Shown here piece by piece: positions 1 through 6,009 of a stretch of 7,224 bases of DNA. Numbering within the stretch: the first letter of the stretch is position 1; the number at the start of each line of letters is the position of its first letter. The position numbers were made by a program, and so were the translations under genes. The stretch is taken from contig JAJZCX010000071.1 of assembly GCA_021851625.1 (NCBI GenBank), positions 1 through 7,224 on the forward strand, in the 5' to 3' direction. Source of the DNA: Acidobacteriota bacterium. Its GTDB lineage: Bacteria > Acidobacteriota > Terriglobia > Terriglobales > Acidobacteriaceae. Below the pieces are notes generated by a model. The model saw only the letters and a list, made by a program, of their open reading frames with translations. It was not told the origin of the DNA and made no database searches.

Positions 1-1
1 C

Positions 2-952
2 TACGGACGCTGGGCGATGTGGGGCGGACGCTGGGGATGGATTCCCGGACCGTATGCAATGGCTCCTGTGTATTCACCCGCGTTGGTGGGCTGGGTCGGT
101 GGCCCCGGCTTCGGTGCGGGCTTTGGCTTTGGCGGCGTAGGCGTCTCTGCATGGTTCCCGCTGGGGCCAGGGGAGCCATTCTATCCTTGGTATCACTGCG
201 GCCCGCGCTACTTTGGCCAGGTCAACATCACCAACATCTACGGCTATAACCGCTACAACGGCCTGCGCAACATTGGCAATCCCAACTACTATGGCTACTT
301 CCACGATCCAGCGCGGATGCAGCAAATCCATTTCGCCAATCGCCGCATCGCCACCACGGCCATGCGTCAGACGGAGTTTGCCCGCGGAGCACGCATCACG
401 CCGCAAACAGCCTTCCATCCGAATGCGTCCCAACTTCGCAACGCGCAGTGGATGCCGCATCCAATGGTGCAGCCAACCCTGCGCAGCGTAGCGCCACGGC
501 CCACCAGTGTTGCCGGCATCTCGAATCTGCGTCCTACCATGCGCATGCAGAACTTCGGCAACACCGCACAGTTGGGCGCGGCGGGCAATCGCGGCTTCCA
601 GCAATCGGCCCCGTATGGCCACTTTGGCAGTGGCACCGGGCTGCGGCCCTTGTCTCAACCCAATTCCAACAACAATTTTGGCGGCGGCAGGCAGCTCTTC
701 GCGCGCAACGCCTTCCCGCAGAGTACGCCCGGCTTTCAGCAGCGACTGCCTGCGATGCGCAGCGACCCAGGCCGTCCGCTGGACCCTTGGCAGGTACACA
801 ACCTCAGCCAGGGCCGCCCCGCTGGTCCCGCACGCTTTGCTGAGTTTCCCTCGCACCCGGCCATGAACCGCAATTTCGGCAGAAGTAATTTCGGAGGCGG
901 GCGCAGCTTCGGAGGCGGCGGTTTTCGCGGCGGTAGCAGCTTCGGGCACTAA
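2..952 (+). CDS. DUF6600-like Gly/Tyr/Trp-rich protein, C-terminal part (5' end outside window)
   Basis: The frame is open from the left edge (codons start at base 2), so the ATG at 17 is probably internal and the true start lies upstream. The visible N-terminal stretch has the repeated aromatic pattern GRWAMWGGRWGWIPGP, followed by APALVGW-like 'SPALVGWVGG', a Gly/Phe-rich run, and 'WFPLGPGEPFYPWY' leading into 'VNITNIY'. In my recollection this order is typical of DUF6600 (FecR-associated) proteins of Acidobacteriota, which are envelope or secreted proteins of unknown function. The middle is rich in Gln, Asn, Pro and Arg and looks unstructured. The last 30 residues are Gly/Ser/Phe-rich, with an 18-base DNA repeat (TTCGGAGGCGG at 890-900 and again at 908-918). 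No signal peptide can be checked because the N-terminus is missing. The family call is from memory of the motif; the function is unknown. Confidence 0.72.
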   Translation, partial: YGRWAMWGGRWGWIPGPYAMAPVYSPALVGWVGGPGFGAGFGFGGVGVSAWFPLGPGEPFYPWYHCGPRYFGQVNITNIYGYNRYNGLRNIGNPNYYGYFHDPARMQQIHFANRRIATTAMRQTEFARGARITPQTAFHPNASQLRNAQWMPHPMVQPTLRSVAPRPTSVAGISNLRPTMRMQNFGNTAQLGAAGNRGFQQSAPYGHFGSGTGLRPLSQPNSNNNFGGGRQLFARNAFPQSTPGFQQRLPAMRSDPGRPLDPWQVHNLSQGRPAGPARFAEFPSHPAMNRNFGRSNFGGGRSFGGGGFRGGSSFGH

Positions 953-996
953 CGCGCTGCGCACCATTGCACCCGCGCGCATTGCCCGCACTGCTT

Positions 997-1002
997 TATA
1001 CT
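997..1002 (+). promoter_or_regulatory. possible -10 box (TATACT) upstream of the MerR gene
   Basis: TATACT matches the sigma-70 -10 consensus at 5 of 6 positions and lies in the gap before the MerR gene. No acceptable -35 hexamer is found at 15-19 bases upstream: TTGCAC at 967 is too far and TTGCCC at 982 too close. If used, it would give a leader of about 107 bases. That leader would contain a 6-bp GC stem with a CTGT loop at 1050-1065. Confidence 0.25.
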
Positions 1003-1115
1003 GACCCAGAGCGGTGCGGAGCACGGCGAACCCCATCGCCCCGCTTGCTCGCGGCCTGTGCCGCGCGAAACCTTGCTGTACTTGCCCGGCCTTGCCTGCC
1101 TAAGGAGAATGTGCG

Positions 1116-1658
1116 ATGGCTTTGGAGCAGCGCAAGCAGCGCGCACCACTCAAAGCGGAGAAAAAATCCCAGCCCGGCGCTGCCGTGGCCATTCCCGACA
1201 AGCTCTACTTCCGCATCGGAGAAGTGGCCGAACTCTGCGGCCTGCCTGCGCATGTGCTGCGTTTTTGGGAGACGGAGTTTCCTCAGCTCAAGCCCAACAA
1301 AGGCGGCAGCGGCCAGCGCCTCTATCGCAAACAGGATGTGGAGTTCGTGTTGGAGTTGCAACGCCTGCTACATCAGGAAAAGTTCACCATTGCAGGCGCA
1401 CGACAATTGCTGGCAGAAAAACGCCGCAGCGGCCCAGACCCGACCCTGCGCCCTGCAAAACGAACTCTGCAACCACTGCCCGCCGCTCCCGACCTGCAAA
1501 CCATGCGCGGAGAACTCCGCGCGATTCTGGGCCTGCTGACAGAGAAACCCTTGCTGGGTGCGGGCGCTCACACCACACCAGCCGCATCCAGAAAAATACG
1601 TCCCGCTACGCCCAAGCTCCGACGCACCGCTGCGGAGGATACACCCCTGCTCTTCTAA
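1116..1658 (+). CDS. MerR-family transcriptional regulator
   Basis: A 180-residue protein with an N-terminal MerR-type winged helix-turn-helix. Residues about 31-52 (YFRIGEVAELCGLPAHVLRFWE) are the helix-turn-helix. Residues 53-75 form the wing ending in the family's R-L-Y motif (QRLYRKQDV). Residues 76-100 are the following helices (ELQRLLHQEKFTIAGARQLL). There is a basic, Ala/Lys-rich 28-residue N-terminal extension and a long, Pro/Arg-rich C-terminal tail with no recognisable sensor domain. The cysteine pairs of metal-sensing MerR proteins are absent; only Cys41, inside the helix-turn-helix, is seen. The ligand is therefore unknown. The start is set by AAGGAGA at 1102-1108, 7 bases before the ATG. 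It stands alone on the plus strand and converges with the small gene at 1708-1962. The family is secure, the target genes are not known. Confidence 0.9.
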   Translation: MALEQRKQRAPLKAEKKSQPGAAVAIPDKLYFRIGEVAELCGLPAHVLRFWETEFPQLKPNKGGSGQRLYRKQDVEFVLELQRLLHQEKFTIAGARQLLAEKRRSGPDPTLRPAKRTLQPLPAAPDLQTMRGELRAILGLLTEKPLLGAGAHTTPAASRKIRPATPKLRRTAAEDTPLLF

Positions 1659-1682
1659 TCCGCGTGCATTCTCACACGGATT
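1656..1682. terminator. stem-loop between convergent genes, possible bidirectional terminator
   Basis: Arms ATCCGCGTG (1658-1666) and CACACGGAT (1673-1681) pair with one C-A mismatch around a CATTCT loop. A1657-T1682 extends the stem. It overlaps the MerR stop codon and sits 26 bases from the stop of the opposite-strand gene. No T-run follows on either strand, so intrinsic termination is not certain. Confidence 0.35.
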
Positions 1683-1707
1683 GCACGTGCTATGTACTGG
1701 CTGCACT

Positions 1708-1962
1708 TCAGCCTGCAATACTTCCACTCGTCATAAAGCGCTCCAATGCCTTCGTTGCGCAACTGCCCCCGCACAGGTGGTAAATCTCCGGGCTGCGGCA
1801 GAGGCCAGCATCCCACGGCAGCAGGGTGAAACTGCGCAGCGGTTGGTCGTCTTCGCAGCAATCCACCGCTTCCAAACGCACCAGCCACCAATGGTTCACC
1901 ACGCGCTTCTCGCGCCCACAAACATCGCAGGTAAAGGCCTCATCCCACGTCATGCAAGTCAC
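1708..1962 (-). CDS. small cysteine-rich protein with a predicted zinc-binding CxxC...CxxxC pattern
   Basis: An 84-residue protein with a Cys pattern that looks structural: Cys12-x2-Cys15 (CDVC), then after about 48 residues His62-x-Cys64-x3-Cys68 (HLCGGSC), followed by a helix-like 'ATKALERFM'. Between them is a strongly aromatic 'NHWWLVRLE' and 'LLPWD'. I read it as a small zinc-ribbon or treble-clef-like protein. I believe similar ORFs occur in Acidobacteriota genomes, but I cannot name a family. The start is uncertain. The listed start is GTG at 1960-1962. ATG at 1951-1953 is three codons further in, and the frame stays open upstream through codons reading AEYELKR to a TAA, including a CTG. 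None of these has a good ribosome binding site. The convergent position and the Cys spacing argue that it is real rather than a shadow of the plus strand, where no gene is seen. Function unknown. Confidence 0.72.
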   Translation of the reverse strand: MTCMTWDEAFTCDVCGREKRVVNHWWLVRLEAVDCCEDDQPLRSFTLLPWDAGLCRSPEIYHLCGGSCATKALERFMTSGSIAG

Positions 1963-2212
1963 CCGCTTCAGCTCGTACTCAGCTTACCTTAGAGCCAGAA
2001 ATCCACCAGAAAGATGCATCGGCGACACGGGCTGGAATCTGTCTCGCTAGTACACAATCCCAGTCATGCGTGTAGATCTCTGTTTACCAAGCGAATACTA
2101 CCCACATGATGGCTAGGTAGCCAGATATGGGCGCAAAAGGACAATGCGGATTGCAGCCATCGTTCGAAGATATACTCAGGTTGCTACACATTGAGACACA
2201 GGAGTCGGGATT
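1963..2212. other. 250-base gap between divergent genes, with a short dyad
   Basis: No coding potential was recognised here. It should hold promoters for both flanking genes. On the plus strand TATACT (2171-2176) is a fair -10 box, but the nearest TTGCAG (2151-2156) is only 14 bases upstream. A perfect 6+6 dyad, TGGCTAGGTAGCCA, lies at 2110-2123 and could be an operator. Both regulatory readings are guesses. Confidence 0.35.
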
Positions 2213-2809
2213 GTGAACTTTGCGCAAACGATATTGAAGCCACTGCGCCGACTTGGCAAACGTATCTTGTATTGCCCGCGTGGCGTACACATGGGAAGCA
2301 ATGCTTCGGTTCAACTTCCGCGCTGGATTGAATCTCCGGACTGCCTGCAGGTTGGAGCCAACACGGTAATCCTTCCCGGTGCGCGCATCAGTGCCATACG
2401 AAGGTATTGTAATTTTGTCTACGAGCCAAAGATTCGCATTGGCGATGGAGTTTATATCGGCAGACACGCTTATTTTGTAGCGATTGATTCCATAGAAATC
2501 GACGACGGTTGTGTACTGAGCGAGTACGTTTACATCACTGACCTCGCACACGGCCTGCATCCCGACAAAGGCCCCATCATGGAACAACCTTTGGAGTCGA
2601 AGGGGCCTGTGCAAATCGGGAAAAGCTGCTTCCTTGGCTTTCGTGTTTCCGTGATGCCCGGTGTGTCGCTCGGCGAACACTGTATTGTAGGAGCCAACAG
2701 TGTTGTTACCAAATCGTTTCCAGCGGGGTCTATGATAGCTGGCTGCCCCGCCGTGCTGATCAAAAAATTCGACCGAGCCAGCGGCCAGTGGATTTCTGTT
2801 GCAACGTAG
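2213..2809 (+). CDS. hexapeptide-repeat (left-handed beta-helix) acyltransferase
   Basis: A 198-residue acyltransferase of the LbH/WcaF-maltose O-acetyltransferase type. These transfer an acetyl or acyl group from a CoA donor to a sugar, commonly in exopolysaccharide, O-antigen or capsule synthesis. Imperfect [LIV]-G-x4 hexapeptides are visible: 'LQVGANTVILPGARI' (45-59), 'IRIGDGVYIGRHA' (75-86), 'IEIDDGCVLSEYVYI' (95-109), and 'VQIGKSCFLGFRVSVMPGVSLGEHCIVGANSVV' (133-165). Asp110-Leu-Ala-His113 is in the usual place of the catalytic His. The end, GCPAVLIKKFD, is the family's normal closing motif, so the protein appears full length. The start is GTG at 2213, chosen because AGGAG lies at 2200-2204, 8 bases upstream. 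No glycosyltransferase or polysaccharide gene is adjacent, so its substrate cannot be inferred. It is AT-richer in parts than its neighbours (24 G+C of 60 at 2401-2460), and with the IS remnant nearby it may have been acquired. Confidence 0.88.
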   Translation: MNFAQTILKPLRRLGKRILYCPRGVHMGSNASVQLPRWIESPDCLQVGANTVILPGARISAIRRYCNFVYEPKIRIGDGVYIGRHAYFVAIDSIEIDDGCVLSEYVYITDLAHGLHPDKGPIMEQPLESKGPVQIGKSCFLGFRVSVMPGVSLGEHCIVGANSVVTKSFPAGSMIAGCPAVLIKKFDRASGQWISVAT

Positions 2810-3024
2810 GTCGCCAAAATTCGGCGCTCTTTGCTTCGACCTAGATTTTAGGGTTGATAGAAAGAAATCAGCTTTTCAGCCTACTTGTCCCTCGACGTAC
2901 TTTATCCTCCACCCGCAAAGGAGTTTAAGCGCTTATTGAAATACTTCTGCAATATCTGCGCAGGATGAATGAGGATGGCGTCTAACATTCATGCGTGGAG
3001 ACGAGCGAGTTCAGGATGGAATTT
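2810..3024. other. non-coding gap, probably degraded DNA next to the IS remnant
   Basis: This is AT-rich relative to the window (26 G+C of 60 at 2821-2880). I translated the minus strand and found only short, stop-interrupted frames with no transposase motif. A TCGACCTAGAT at 2836-2846 faintly resembles the IS terminal sequence at 3349, but the match is too short to call the second end. Confidence 0.3.
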
Positions 3025-3279
3025 TCAGTTATGTTTCGTTGGAGCAGCGGGTGCCGCAGGATCATCCGCTGCCAGCCGCTTCAAGCGACGATTCTCGTCT
3101 TCCAGCGTCTTCAGCCGCTGCGCCTCCCTCACATCCATGCCGCCGAACTTCGGCTTCCCGCCGTAGAACGTCCCCGCGCTGATCCCCGGCTCCCGGCACA
3201 AGTCCGTGGTCTTCACCCCAGCCTCGCCCGGCTTCAATATCCCCATGACTTGCTCTTCCGTCAGCCGGCTCTTCTTCAT
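3025..3279 (-). pseudogene. IS3-family transposase OrfA (helix-turn-helix subunit), degraded 3' end
   Basis: The first 69 or so residues match the OrfA pattern: MKKSRLTEEQVMGILKPGEAG, then 'VKTTDLCREPGISAGTFYGGKPKFGGMD', then 'EAQRLKTLEDENRRLKRL', which is the helix-turn-helix followed by the leucine-zipper start. OrfA binds the element's ends and, in intact IS3 elements, makes the OrfAB transposase by frameshift. After 'RLKRLAAD' the frame turns into a low-complexity 'PAAPAAPTKHN' and stops, where I would expect a 'MLDNAALK..L' segment. A single-base indel near 3065-3075 or a deletion junction would explain this. Some core positions are also unusual (Gly-Gly in place of the usual Tyr-x-Trp-Lys region). 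AAGGAGAGG at 3287-3295, 7 bases before the ATG, still marks the start. Confidence 0.78.
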
Positions 3280-3349
3280 CCTGCGTCCTCTCCTTCAATC
3301 TACGAGAGAACTCCAGCTTCATCTGGTTGAGTTTTTCGGGGATAGGTCA
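3025..3349 (-). mobile_element. truncated IS3-family insertion sequence, one end only
   Basis: The remnant contains the start of an OrfA gene and, ahead of it, a candidate terminal inverted repeat beginning TGACCTATCCCCG (minus strand, base 3349 inward). IS3-family ends start with TG and often with a TGA-C-rich block, and the roughly 70-base distance from this end to the OrfA start codon is normal. The large OrfB transposase with its DDE domain is absent, so it cannot move itself. The left boundary at 3025 is only the end of the readable frame; the true junction could lie anywhere between about 2810 and 3060. The right end lies 9 bases beyond the plsC stop codon. An IS407-like subgroup is likely from the OrfA sequence but unproven. 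Confidence 0.72.
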
Positions 3350-3358
3350 TTTCCAAGC

Positions 3359-4150
3359 TCAATTTGCAGCATTTTCGATGTACATGTGCACGATCGCGTC
3401 GTGAATGCGCTGTGTTAGAACGTCGGCAGTCTTCGGTGTGTACTCCGAGGAGTCGATCGGGTAGCCCACCACCAAGTAGAGCGGGCGTGGGCGCAGATGA
3501 TAGACATGCATCGGCATCAACTCATACGTGCCGACCAGCGCCATGGGCACCACGGGCACGCGGGCGCGAATGGCCATATACGCAACGCCGCTGAGAAAAT
3601 TTTGCGTATCCCCATTGGGCGACCGCCCTCCCTCCGGGAAGATGACCAGCGGCATCCCTTGCTGTAGTGCCTGCACGCCGCGGTTCAAGCTCTGCACGCT
3701 GGCGCGGACGTGGCTGCTGTCCACGGGGATCTGCCCTGACCGGCGCAGGTACCAGCCGATGAAGGGAATCGTGAACAGATCGTGTCGAGCCAGAATGCGG
3801 AATTGAAAGGGCAGCTTGCTGAAGACGACGGGCGTGTCCATGTACGACAGGTGGTTGCATGCGTAGACCGCCGCCGGGCCTTGACTGGGTAGCGATTGCA
3901 GGTTCTCCGCACCAACCACCTGCACCGGCGACAGGCTGATGCGCAGCACCACGCTGGCCCATGCCCGGGCAATGCGGTGCTGCCAGCGCCCGGATTTGTC
4001 AAAGAGCGAGACCGCCAGCGCCACCGTGCCAAAAGCAGCCGTCGCCAAGCCAAAGAGCGGAGCCAGCAGCAAATTGCTGCGCCAGCGAACCCAGGCGCGC
4101 GTGGGTTGCAGTGCGGCAGACGCTTGAATGTCTTCCTTGTTTTCTATCAC
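3359..4150 (-). CDS. plsC: 1-acyl-sn-glycerol-3-phosphate acyltransferase (PlsC/LPLAT family)
   Basis: A 263-residue membrane-associated enzyme that would acylate lysophosphatidic acid at the sn-2 position to make phosphatidic acid, the precursor of all phospholipids. All four LPLAT blocks are visible: NHLSYMD (99-105, the His-x4-Asp catalytic pair), 'GQIPVDSS' (139-146), FPEGGRS (171-177, a Gly in place of the common Thr), and 'VPVVPMAL' (198-205). A hydrophobic segment at about 26-50 is a likely membrane anchor. Length is normal. The start is a GTG at 4148-4150, overlapping the folC stop as GTGA; the next in-frame Met is residue 104, inside the active site, so the GTG must be close to right. 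Translation is probably coupled to folC. The stop lies 9 bases from the end of the IS remnant, which leaves the gene itself intact. A related acyltransferase with another lysolipid substrate cannot be excluded. Confidence 0.93.
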   Translation of the reverse strand: MIENKEDIQASAALQPTRAWVRWRSNLLLAPLFGLATAAFGTVALAVSLFDKSGRWQHRIARAWASVVLRISLSPVQVVGAENLQSLPSQGPAAVYACNHLSYMDTPVVFSKLPFQFRILARHDLFTIPFIGWYLRRSGQIPVDSSHVRASVQSLNRGVQALQQGMPLVIFPEGGRSPNGDTQNFLSGVAYMAIRARVPVVPMALVGTYELMPMHVYHLRPRPLYLVVGYPIDSSEYTPKTADVLTQRIHDAIVHMYIENAAN

Positions 4151-5535
4151 TTACGCGATTCCAATTTTCCGTATGTTTGCTGCATCAGCCACTGGCGCAG
4201 CGGCCCGGCCAAATAGATGGAACCTGCGCAGACCACCAATCCGGTTGGCGGAGTTTGCCGCAACGCCATCTCCAATGCCTGCACGCAATCTTCGGCAGCG
4301 GTTGCGGGTACATCGACGGCTGCGGCTGCGATCAACAGGTCTTGCACATGGCTGCTGCGGGGCGAGGCCAGCGTCGTGACCACAACGCGGTCAAAGACCG
4401 GGAAAAGAATTTGCGCCATCTCCACGTAGGCTTTGTCCATCATGCAGCCAAAGACCAGCGTCCGCGGGCCGGGTATCGTGATCTGGCTCAAGGCTGAGCG
4501 TAAGGTCCAAGCTCCGGCGGGGTTGTGTGCCACGTCGAGTAAGACATCTGCGCGGCCCGCGCCCAGCACAAACCACTCCTGCCGTGCGGGCCAGCGGGTT
4601 GCGGCCACGCCAGCGGCAAGGCTTGCGGCGGAGATATTTTTGTACTCCGCGCGCTGGTGCAACTCGACTGCTGCAGCGATGGCCAGTGCGGTGTTGCGCT
4701 GCTGATGGCTGCCTGACAAAGGTAATTGCAAGCGCACCGGTTCGCCCAACACGGAGATGGAGTAAGCCGCGCCCGGCTCAACGTCGGGCGTTTGCTGCGG
4801 CAAATACGCAGCAGCGTTGACGCCGGTTGTCTCCAGTGCCACGGCCACTTCGCCGAGTGCCTGGTTCACTTCGGGATGCTGCGGCAGCGTGACCAGCACG
4901 CCGCGTCTGCGCAGAATGCCAGCCTTTTCGCGCGCAATCTCCGGCAGCGTGGAGCCAAGCCACTCCGTGTGATCGAGCGAGATGTCCGTGATGATGGAGA
5001 GCATCGGCTCGACAATGTTGGTCGCGTCCAAGCGCCCGCCCAGTCCCACTTCGAGCACGGCTACATCGATGGCTGCCTCTGCAAAATATAAAAAGGCCAG
5101 CGCGGTAATGGTTTCAAAAAAGCTGGGCGACTGTGGCAGTTCGCCCTGCTGCAGTAGGCGTGCTCCGGCTTCATCCACGCGGAAGTAGAGCCGCGCAAAA
5201 TCGTCGTCGGAGATCTCCACGCCGCAGATCTGAATGCGTTCATTCACGCGCACCAAGTGGGGCGAGGTGTACAGCCCCGTGCGATAGCCGGAGGCGCGCA
5301 GAATGCTCTCCAGCGTGGCTGCCGTGGAGCCTTTGCCATTGGTGCCCGCGATCAGCGCGCTGCGAAATTTTTTCTCAGGATGATCGAGCGCGGCCATCAA
5401 ATGCCGCATCTGCTCCAAGTCAAACTTGCGCCGTGGGTGGGGAGCAGTCGCCGCCGCGTTCGCCTGCGCGTTGGCAACAGGGGCCAACTCATGGCCCAAG
5501 GCGTACAGGCGCTCCATGGCTGCGGTGTAGGACAT
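4147..5535 (-). CDS. folC: bifunctional dihydrofolate synthase / folylpolyglutamate synthase
   Basis: A 462-residue Mur-ligase-family cytoplasmic enzyme. It joins glutamate to dihydropteroate to give dihydrofolate, and then usually adds further glutamates to reduced folates, using ATP. Seen in order: P-loop GTNGKGS (64-70), TSPHL (90-94), 'SFFETITALAF' (138-148), GLGGRLDATN (164-173), 'SLDHTEWLG' (186-194), 'AREKAGI' (201-207), and in the C-terminal domain DVAHNPAG and 'LVFGCMMDK'. An Ala-rich insertion (about residues 21-33) is an oddity at the N-terminus. The frame is open to 5601, but ATG at 5533-5535 is preferred because family N-termini resemble MSYTAAMERLYALG and because a TACAAT box sits 6 bases ahead of it. 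There is no ribosome binding site, so the mRNA may be leaderless. plsC follows with a 4-base overlap. Whether both activities are present cannot be told from sequence. Confidence 0.95.
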   Translation of the reverse strand: MSYTAAMERLYALGHELAPVANAQANAAATAPHPRRKFDLEQMRHLMAALDHPEKKFRSALIAGTNGKGSTAATLESILRASGYRTGLYTSPHLVRVNERIQICGVEISDDDFARLYFRVDEAGARLLQQGELPQSPSFFETITALAFLYFAEAAIDVAVLEVGLGGRLDATNIVEPMLSIITDISLDHTEWLGSTLPEIAREKAGILRRRGVLVTLPQHPEVNQALGEVAVALETTGVNAAAYLPQQTPDVEPGAAYSISVLGEPVRLQLPLSGSHQQRNTALAIAAAVELHQRAEYKNISAASLAAGVAATRWPARQEWFVLGAGRADVLLDVAHNPAGAWTLRSALSQITIPGPRTLVFGCMMDKAYVEMAQILFPVFDRVVVTTLASPRSSHVQDLLIAAAAVDVPATAAEDCVQALEMALRQTPPTGLVVCAGSIYLAGPLRQWLMQQTYGKLESRK

Positions 5536-5541
5536 AGCTCG

Positions 5542-5547
5542 ATTGTA
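5542..5547 (-). promoter_or_regulatory. -10 box (TACAAT) for folC, predicted leaderless start
   Basis: On the minus strand TACAAT matches 5 of 6 consensus bases and is followed by exactly 6 bases before the folC ATG. A transcript starting 7 bases after the box would begin at the A of the start codon. No good -35 hexamer is found at 16-18 bases. No Shine-Dalgarno sequence precedes the ATG, only a GAG that is too close. Confidence 0.5.
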
Positions 5548-5625
5548 GAGGATGCATACCGCGCCGCGATGGGCCCCGGCTGCCCGTGTGCGCGAGGTCA
5601 AGGTGCGCAGCCACTATGGACAAAC

Positions 5626-5675
5626 GCAACACAGCGCAGAGGCGGTGCCGAACCGGATCCCTGCGCTGTGTGTGC
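5626..5675 (-). terminator. strong hairpin between HU gene and folC
   Basis: CACAGCGCAG (5630-5639) and CTGCGCTGTG (5661-5670) form a perfect 10-bp inverted repeat. A5629-T5671 makes it 11 bp, and a further 3 bp pair if one base is bulged (GCA 5626-5628 with TGC 5673-5675). The 21-base loop can fold again: GG 5641-5642 with CC 5659-5660, and GGT 5644-5646 with ACC 5652-5654. It lies 38 bases beyond the HU stop codon, so it probably ends or protects the HU transcript and separates it from folC. The T content after the stem is low (TGCGTTTGTCC), so a simple intrinsic terminator is not certain. Confidence 0.5.
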
Positions 5676-5712
5676 AATCGCGGCGCACGCGGCACCGCGC
5701 TGGAGATGCGCA

Positions 5713-6009
5713 CTACTTCTTGGGCGGAGCGATGGAGTCCTTGGCGCTCTTGGCCACGCGGAACTTGACAACGGTCTTGGCCTTGATTTTGATGGCCTCT
5801 CCGGTCTGCGGGTTGCGGCCCATGCGCGCCTTGCGCTCGGCCTTGACCAAACGGCCCAGTCCGGGAACAACGAATACGCCGTTCTTCTTGGTTTCCTTGA
5901 TGGCGGTCTCCGCCAAAGTCTCCAAAAATGCTGCGACCTGTTTGTTGGTGAGTTCGAGCTTCTCGGCCATGTGGCGGACGAGTTGCGTTTTGGTCATACC
6001 TGCTGCCAT
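5713..6009 (-). CDS. HU-family DNA-binding protein
   Basis: A 98-residue histone-like protein that bends and compacts DNA as a dimer. Seen: the N-terminal helices MTKTQLVRHMAEKLEL and 'NKQVAAFLETLAETAIKE', the beta-saddle start 'VFVVPGLGRLVKAERKA', and the DNA-wrapping arm RMGRNPQTGEAIKI, with the Arg-Asn-Pro that intercalates in the minor groove. It ends 'KTVVKFRVAKSAKD' plus a short basic tail, SIAPPKK. The core is normal HU length (about 90) with a 4-residue MAAG extension and the tail. The open frame runs back to 6123, but ATG at 6007-6009 is chosen because AGGAGG at 6019-6024 lies 9 bases upstream and HU homology begins right after it. HU versus IHF subunit cannot be fully separated by eye, but the arm and size favour HU. 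It is followed by a hairpin, and preceded by an unusual A-tract region. Confidence 0.95.
   Translation of the reverse strand: MAAGMTKTQLVRHMAEKLELTNKQVAAFLETLAETAIKETKKNGVFVVPGLGRLVKAERKARMGRNPQTGEAIKIKAKTVVKFRVAKSAKDSIAPPKK

Noticed and set aside
74..1036. A 320-codon open frame on the minus strand
   Set aside because: Antisense to the DUF6600-like gene; composition is Ala/Arg-rich with no domain, as expected for a GC-rich shadow frame.
967..1783. Long plus-strand frames overlapping the MerR gene
   Set aside because: Out of frame with the MerR gene, with Pro/Arg/Ala-rich translations and no motifs.
2084..2680. A 198-codon minus-strand frame
   Set aside because: Antisense to the acyltransferase, whose hexapeptide motifs and ribosome binding site are clear.
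2836..2846. TCGACCTAGAT as the missing second end of the IS
   Set aside because: Only about six bases agree with the TGACCTAT end and the match does not continue inward.
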